A stretch of DNA of 64,000 bases from Tetranychus cinnabarinus (Eukaryota; Arthropoda; Arachnida; Trombidiformes; Tetranychidae). The translations under genes were made by a program, and so were the position numbers. Under the pieces are notes generated by a model. That model saw nothing but the letters and a program-made list of their open reading frames with translations, did no database searches and was not told the origin of the DNA. The stretch covers positions 21,266,001 through 21,330,000 of the forward strand of contig WHVY01000001.1 in the NCBI GenBank assembly GCA_022266195.1. Reading direction: 5' to 3'. Below are positions 59,672 through 64,000 of this stretch, in pieces; positions within the stretch are counted from its first letter, which is position 1; each line of letters opens with the position of its first letter.

Positions 59672-62600
59672 TAAGTATTCATGGTTAAAGGCTGATTTCG
59701 AGTAATAGCGATTGGAAATTAACTTTGCTTGGTTTACATAAAAAAAGTCTTGTGAAGTTTGTAGTTTTCTTGAGTTGGTACATGAGGTGGCGGGAATGGT
59801 ATTTATTACAGTAATGGCAGCTACAAGTCGATTTGATGAATTGCAACTTTTTTTCTGTTGACCGACGACAACGGAAACAACAGGGTTTGACAGCGGTTTT
59901 CTTTCTGTCAGGGCAGTTTCTTGAATTGGAGCAAAATTGCTTCTCATTGAAAACGTATTTGTTGATTCTGTTGAGGTTGTGGTTGCTAATGCTGTTGAAG
60001 ATAACTCTGTTGATTCTGTTTTCAATGATACTGTGGAACTCACTTGTTGATTGTGTTTGAAGTTTACTGATGGTTGGACACAGTTCGATACAATGGGTCC
60101 AGTAGTTGTAATCATCACTGATGACTGTTGATACTGTTGAGCTGGAATTGGTGAGGAAAGTTCCGGGGATAAGGTTGATTGAGTTGTCGTGAGGGCAAAC
60201 ATTTAAAGGCATCTTGAATTAGGTGAGTTATTAAATGAGGCAGAGGTGATGGTGGTGTTGATACCAATAGAACTTGTTGAAAGTATGATTAAGATGCTGA
60301 TAAAACTAAAAATATAGTGACGCGTTGTCAAACTGGTGTTGATTTGTTGAATATTAAACTTATAATAGTCGAAGATGGTAAATTCAACGTAATTAACATT
60401 GGACACTTTGAGTTGACCATTTGAAAGATATAAAACTATCAATGATGATGCACTTATGGGGTGAACCACTATCATTAAATTCCGAGGATGAATCGTTCAG
60501 ATTGAGTTTGAAGTGAAGATTACGAGAAAAAGAGAAAGGCAGAAAGAGTGTGTGAGAGAGAGAAAAAATAATGGAAATAAATAACTATGATGAAAAGTTG
60601 AAAAGAGAAAATGAAAAGGTAACCCAAAGATGATAAATATCCATTAGTAAATCATGATAATGTTTGATAAGAGCTGAAAGAAGAACAGAATGATGTGCGA
60701 TGATAAGCAAATAAACTGTTGATTTTCACACACTAAAATATACAGTATGAAACAACAGCATAAACAAAAGGCACTAACAAAAATAACAACAGCAGCAAAT
60801 GTTGCAAAAAATGGGTAACCAAATGAACAAGATGAGGTAGTTGGAAGAGGATTAAACAATATTTATGCCAAAACAGATTGAAGATGAGGAAAGGTTGATC
60901 ATGGAAGAATATATATTAACAGGTAAACAATCAAATAACCACAATGAAACATAAATACACAGGTAAGTACTTGATTGTGAAGGAAAAAAGGCGAAGAGCT
61001 GAAGGGAAAAAAAGAGAGAGGAGAAGAAAAAGTTGAATCTCAAAAACTTCTTCTCTCGTTCATGTGATATTAAAAAAGAGAAGCAGAAGACAAAAAAAGA
61101 AAGAGAGAGTTGGGGGAGGAATCAGGAAGAGAGTGAGAATGAGAGAGATAGCAAACTAAAGGGGGTAAAAGAAAGGAAAGTGAGAAGAGACAGTTTAAGG
61201 AGCGTTTCGTAAATGAAGTTTGTCACTCTGTCTTTCTTTCTTTCTCTTATTTCACGTCTTCTTCTAATTTGAACTTTTGTTTCAAGGTTTGAGAAAATTA
61301 AATTGAAAACTGTAATAAGTTTGTTTCAAGTTTTCACTTCAACATTATCAATTAATTAGATTATTCTCAGCTCTTCATCTTTCCATTGTGCCATTTCAAC
61401 CACAAATTAACTGTGTGCTTAATTATTCCGTCTAATAAATGTGATTTAATTCATTATTCTCATTATGATTCTCGCGCTCATCTCCATTTTGTTTTTTTTT
61501 ACCAACTCATTTTAAAGACATTTTTACCTTCTCTTCTGCTCTCTTTTACTGTTAGTTTCTCTCTGTCTCTCTTTTCCTTCTCACCATCTTACCTTAATTC
61601 AGCTTGTTCTAATCAAAGTGTCTCATACAGATAGATTCATGGTAATCTCTTGAACCAACCAACAAGTAATCTCAACTCATCAAGCCATACAATGTTGTAA
61701 ATGTAAGGTATAAATTCAATGTCGAGATGATATTCACATGATTCACTCTATTAATTGCTACCGGTTAACTTCAGGGACAAACTGATAACTGTTGGCTTAC
61801 CAAATTGTTATTAAACCGATTAACATAATGCTGTAAACACAGTAATGAATTTACATCTTGTACCTGTTGTTACCTAACTTCAATCATGGATGGATCACCT
61901 GTTGTAATCATGATCAATGAACTAAGATGTGAGTTGCTGTTTTTTTTATTTTTATCACAAATATCTATCCAATATTTGATCAGTTTGAAACTTGAACATT
62001 TTATTCCTATTGATCTCGTTTCACTATTTACATTTTCACCCAATCAATCAAATAATGTTATCAGGAAAGTGCAATTATTCACTTTTACTAAACTATATGA
62101 ACGTTCAACAGTTTAACGTTTTTCAACAAACCAGAAGGCAATCACATTTAACCGTTATTGCATGCTATCAAAAAAGTTAATCAGTGTTACTGTAAACAAA
62201 GGAATCTTTCTCAATAACCCTAATCATCATCATCATAATCATATCAATTTACCGATTGCTCAATAGATTCAATCATCTATCTGCCAATTTGATAGTTATT
62301 AAATAGGAGAACAGTGTCTATCCTTGTAATGAGTGAATTTCCTTCAATCCTCGATATAATTTAAATTTTGATTCAAACAATTTACCAACTCTCAACCTAT
62401 CAATTGTTCTGCATTCTCCAATTTTCAACGCAAATTTAAATTTAGCTCTTGCTTGACATACATTTACTCATCTAACCAGTCTGTTGAGTCAAGTGTCTCA
62501 AGGACTCGATAAACTAAGCTGGTTATTGGTTAACTTGAATTTGGAATGTTCACCTAAATATTTTAATTCCAACATTTTAAGAAATTACATGTATTTCGTG

Positions 62601-63108
62601 GGCTAAAGAACGATTCTTGAAGATTATGTGATAAAGTGACCAATGAGGTGACCGCATTTCGACCCATTGGATGCATAACAGTAATTCCTTGTAACTTTGC
62701 CAATATACTTTTAGTTTTTCTCAATTCATGCATATTGAAATCATTGTATTCATCAAAGTAATTAACATCCATTTCCATCATCCCGTTTTCAATAGGTTCC
62801 AAAATTACATGTATTTCGTGGGTTAAAGAACGATTCAAATTTAGTACCAAAAAATGTCCCAGTCCAGCTCTGTGAGATGTCTACACATGCGACTTAAGGC
62901 CAAGTCAGACTCTGGTTACCACAGGCCTGTAAAAAGTCTTGAAAAGTTGAAATGTTTCAGTCAGCTTGGAGTCAAGCTTTAGTGCACTGGTTTGCATTAG
63001 CTCACTAACTAATAACTGATTATTTATTTTGTTCAAAACTGATTAACCAACTGATATTGGTTTAATTTTTTTGTCTTCCCACCTGTGAATCACGTTAACT
63101 TAATTCTA
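59672..63108. other. Upstream region of the guanylate cyclase and gap to the 92-residue gene
   Basis: 59672-60202 stays open in frame with the cyclase and encodes a Ser/Thr-rich stretch; it is either 5' UTR or an N-terminal extension. The rest is AT-rich with purine-rich runs at 61000-61200. A 35-bp direct repeat pair lies at 62582-62616 and 62802-62836, described separately. I see no certain gene. Confidence 0.45.
62582..62836. repeat. Direct repeat pair of 35 bp around a possible coding remnant
   Basis: 62582-62616 and 62802-62836 are the same 35 bp with one difference (GGGCTAAAG against GGGTTAAAG), 220 bp apart. The minus-strand frame across them (62850-62563) reads NRSLTHEIHVILEPIENGM... 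and PMGRNAVTSLVTLSHNLQ, which looks coding-like but is not recognised. The two repeat copies are read in different frames, so at most one end is original coding sequence. A TGTGTAG acceptor-like site lies upstream at about 62885. Confidence 0.55.
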
Positions 63109-63497
63109 ATGGAAGGGTAAGTTTCTGTCTCTTAATTTGATCTTTTCTACTTCAACTTTTCAAGTTTCTCTTTTCTTTGTTTACTTTCAACTCACTCTTT
63201 TGTTCTTTTCTCTTCTCTTTTTTTAGAGCTTCCGCCACTCCGGATATTTCCAATCTCAGTCAGGGTCAGTTGTATCGACTGGCTATTATGACCATGATGA
63301 ATAGAACTGACTGTTGCAGCATTAAAGATGAATTGCGGACGATGCTTCAATGCGACACACATGAACTGCCAGAAGATCTGATTGAATCTGCAATGGCGGA
63401 CTGGAATAAGCTGTTTGAAACCGTTATGGCTAACCAAAATAAACCAAGTTATAAGCCAATTGGTAAACCAGCCAGAAAAAAGAGACGAAATGAGTAA
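63109..63497 (+). CDS. 92-residue protein with basic C-terminus, unknown family
   Basis: Exon 1 (63109-63116) supplies only ATG GAA GG; a GTAAGT intron of 110 nt with a strong polypyrimidine tract leads to exon 2 (63227-63497). The product starts MEGASATPDISNLSQGQ and is predicted mostly helical (YRLAIMTMMNRTDC, IKDELRTMLQCD, EDLIESAMADWNKLFETVM). It ends in a basic nuclear-localisation-like cluster (KPARKKRRNE). I do not recognise it. The clean splice sites and balanced composition make it more credible than its length suggests. If the short first exon is wrong, the first internal ATG would lie in MTMM, residue 26 or later. Confidence 0.6.
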
Positions 63498-63710
63498 CAT
63501 CCTGATCTCGTTTTAGATTCGTCTAACAATTGCATGTTATGTGACAAACCTTTGATTACTTGGAGATTCAAATTACTCTTTGTCTTTTTTATTTTCATAT
63601 CAAATTACATATAATTAAATTAAAATGTAAAGGATGCAGCTCTTTCAATTACTTTTACGTTTCGGTGCTAGACACATCAAACCTTTACTAGTTTACAGAT
63701 ATATTTTAAA

Positions 63711-63922
63711 ATGTTGATCAACCAAACTCCATTGGTATTTTCAATTTTATTGCCATCAATATTCCCTGTTCTAACAATTGTTTATACGGAAATCAAACCA
63801 GGACAATATCCTTATCTTATGTTTTTTGATGCAAGCATAGTATTGTCAGGAGTTAACGTCACTGGTGTTGGTGTTTTAGTCTCCGATAGAACTATTGTGA
63901 CTGATGCGATAACTGGTATGGC
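63711..63922 (+). CDS. First exon of a chymotrypsin-fold protease homologue (truncated by window)
   Basis: An ATG at 63711 opens a signal peptide (NQTPLVFSILLPSIFPVLTIVY). PGQYPYLMFFDASIVLSGVNVTGVGVLVSDRTIVTDAITGMA follows in outline: PYLMFFD, then GVGVLVSDRTIVT, which is the strand before the catalytic histidine in trypsin-like enzymes. At that place the family has TAAHC; here it is TDAITGM, so the histidine and its disulfide partner are missing. No IVGG activation site is seen. The exon ends in GC|GTGAGT at 63922, and the rest lies outside the window. Probably a secreted serine-protease homologue without activity; this rests on one exon only. Confidence 0.5.
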
Positions 63923-64000
63923 GTGAGTAATCACTACTTAGCCTTTATTATCAAACTTGAAATCGTTAAAATCACCTCTTCGGAATCATAAATCTTTGTT

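Noticed and set aside
1..64000. tRNA, rRNA or CRISPR-like arrays
   Set aside because: I looked for cloverleaf arms, rRNA-like stretches and regularly spaced repeats and saw none; only simple microsatellites were found.

Overview
This is an AT-rich animal nuclear segment carrying about seventeen protein-coding genes with short GT-AG introns, many of them 60-120 nt long. The gene set is arthropod-like: virilizer, Medea/SMAD4, ARL8, PSMB5, POMT2, YIPF6, BROX, TPPP and a receptor guanylate cyclase. It also holds a bacterial-type ketopantoate hydroxymethyltransferase (panB), an enzyme animals normally lack but which spider mites are known to have acquired. I therefore read the window as a spider mite (Tetranychidae, probably Tetranychus) chromosome. 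That is inference; I ran no database search. Exons were joined by hand from splice signals, reading phase and family resemblance.

Left part (1-18 kb). After 3.3 kb without a gene comes virilizer (minus), head-to-head with panB (plus). Then follow a mitochondrial 4-aminobutyrate/beta-alanine aminotransferase (minus), a broken 3' copy of panB, and the beta subunit of the branched-chain 2-oxoacid dehydrogenase E1 (plus). Three adjacent genes thus act on 2-oxoisovalerate or beta-alanine, the two precursors of pantothenate, and all three have N-termini that look mitochondrial. No panC is present in the window. A small secreted protein follows.

Middle part (18-43 kb). After a 2.7 kb gap come TPPP, BROX, ARL8 (minus), proteasome beta5, POMT2, an EB-like single-pass membrane protein with a PPxY motif, YIPF6 (minus), Medea/SMAD4 and a Sel1/TPR protein that may be DELE1 (minus). 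Most pairs are head-to-head or tail-to-tail, with 0.5-1.7 kb between them.

Right part (43-64 kb). A RhoGAP gene of the ARHGAP20/TAGAP type has an unusual build. Its putative promoter, 5' leader and first 17 codons lie in a near-identical copy of the Medea 5' region. Intron 1 carries a TA-flanked element with perfect 24-bp terminal inverted repeats. Intron 2 hosts an antisense glycine-rich secretory gene. Its 3' end interlocks with a receptor guanylate cyclase on the other strand, each gene's last exon lying in the other's last intron. The window ends with a 92-residue orphan and the first exon of a chymotrypsin-fold protein that lacks the catalytic histidine motif.

The points I find most notable are the panB neighbourhood with its conserved 3' fragment, and the duplication of the Medea leader onto the RhoGAP gene.
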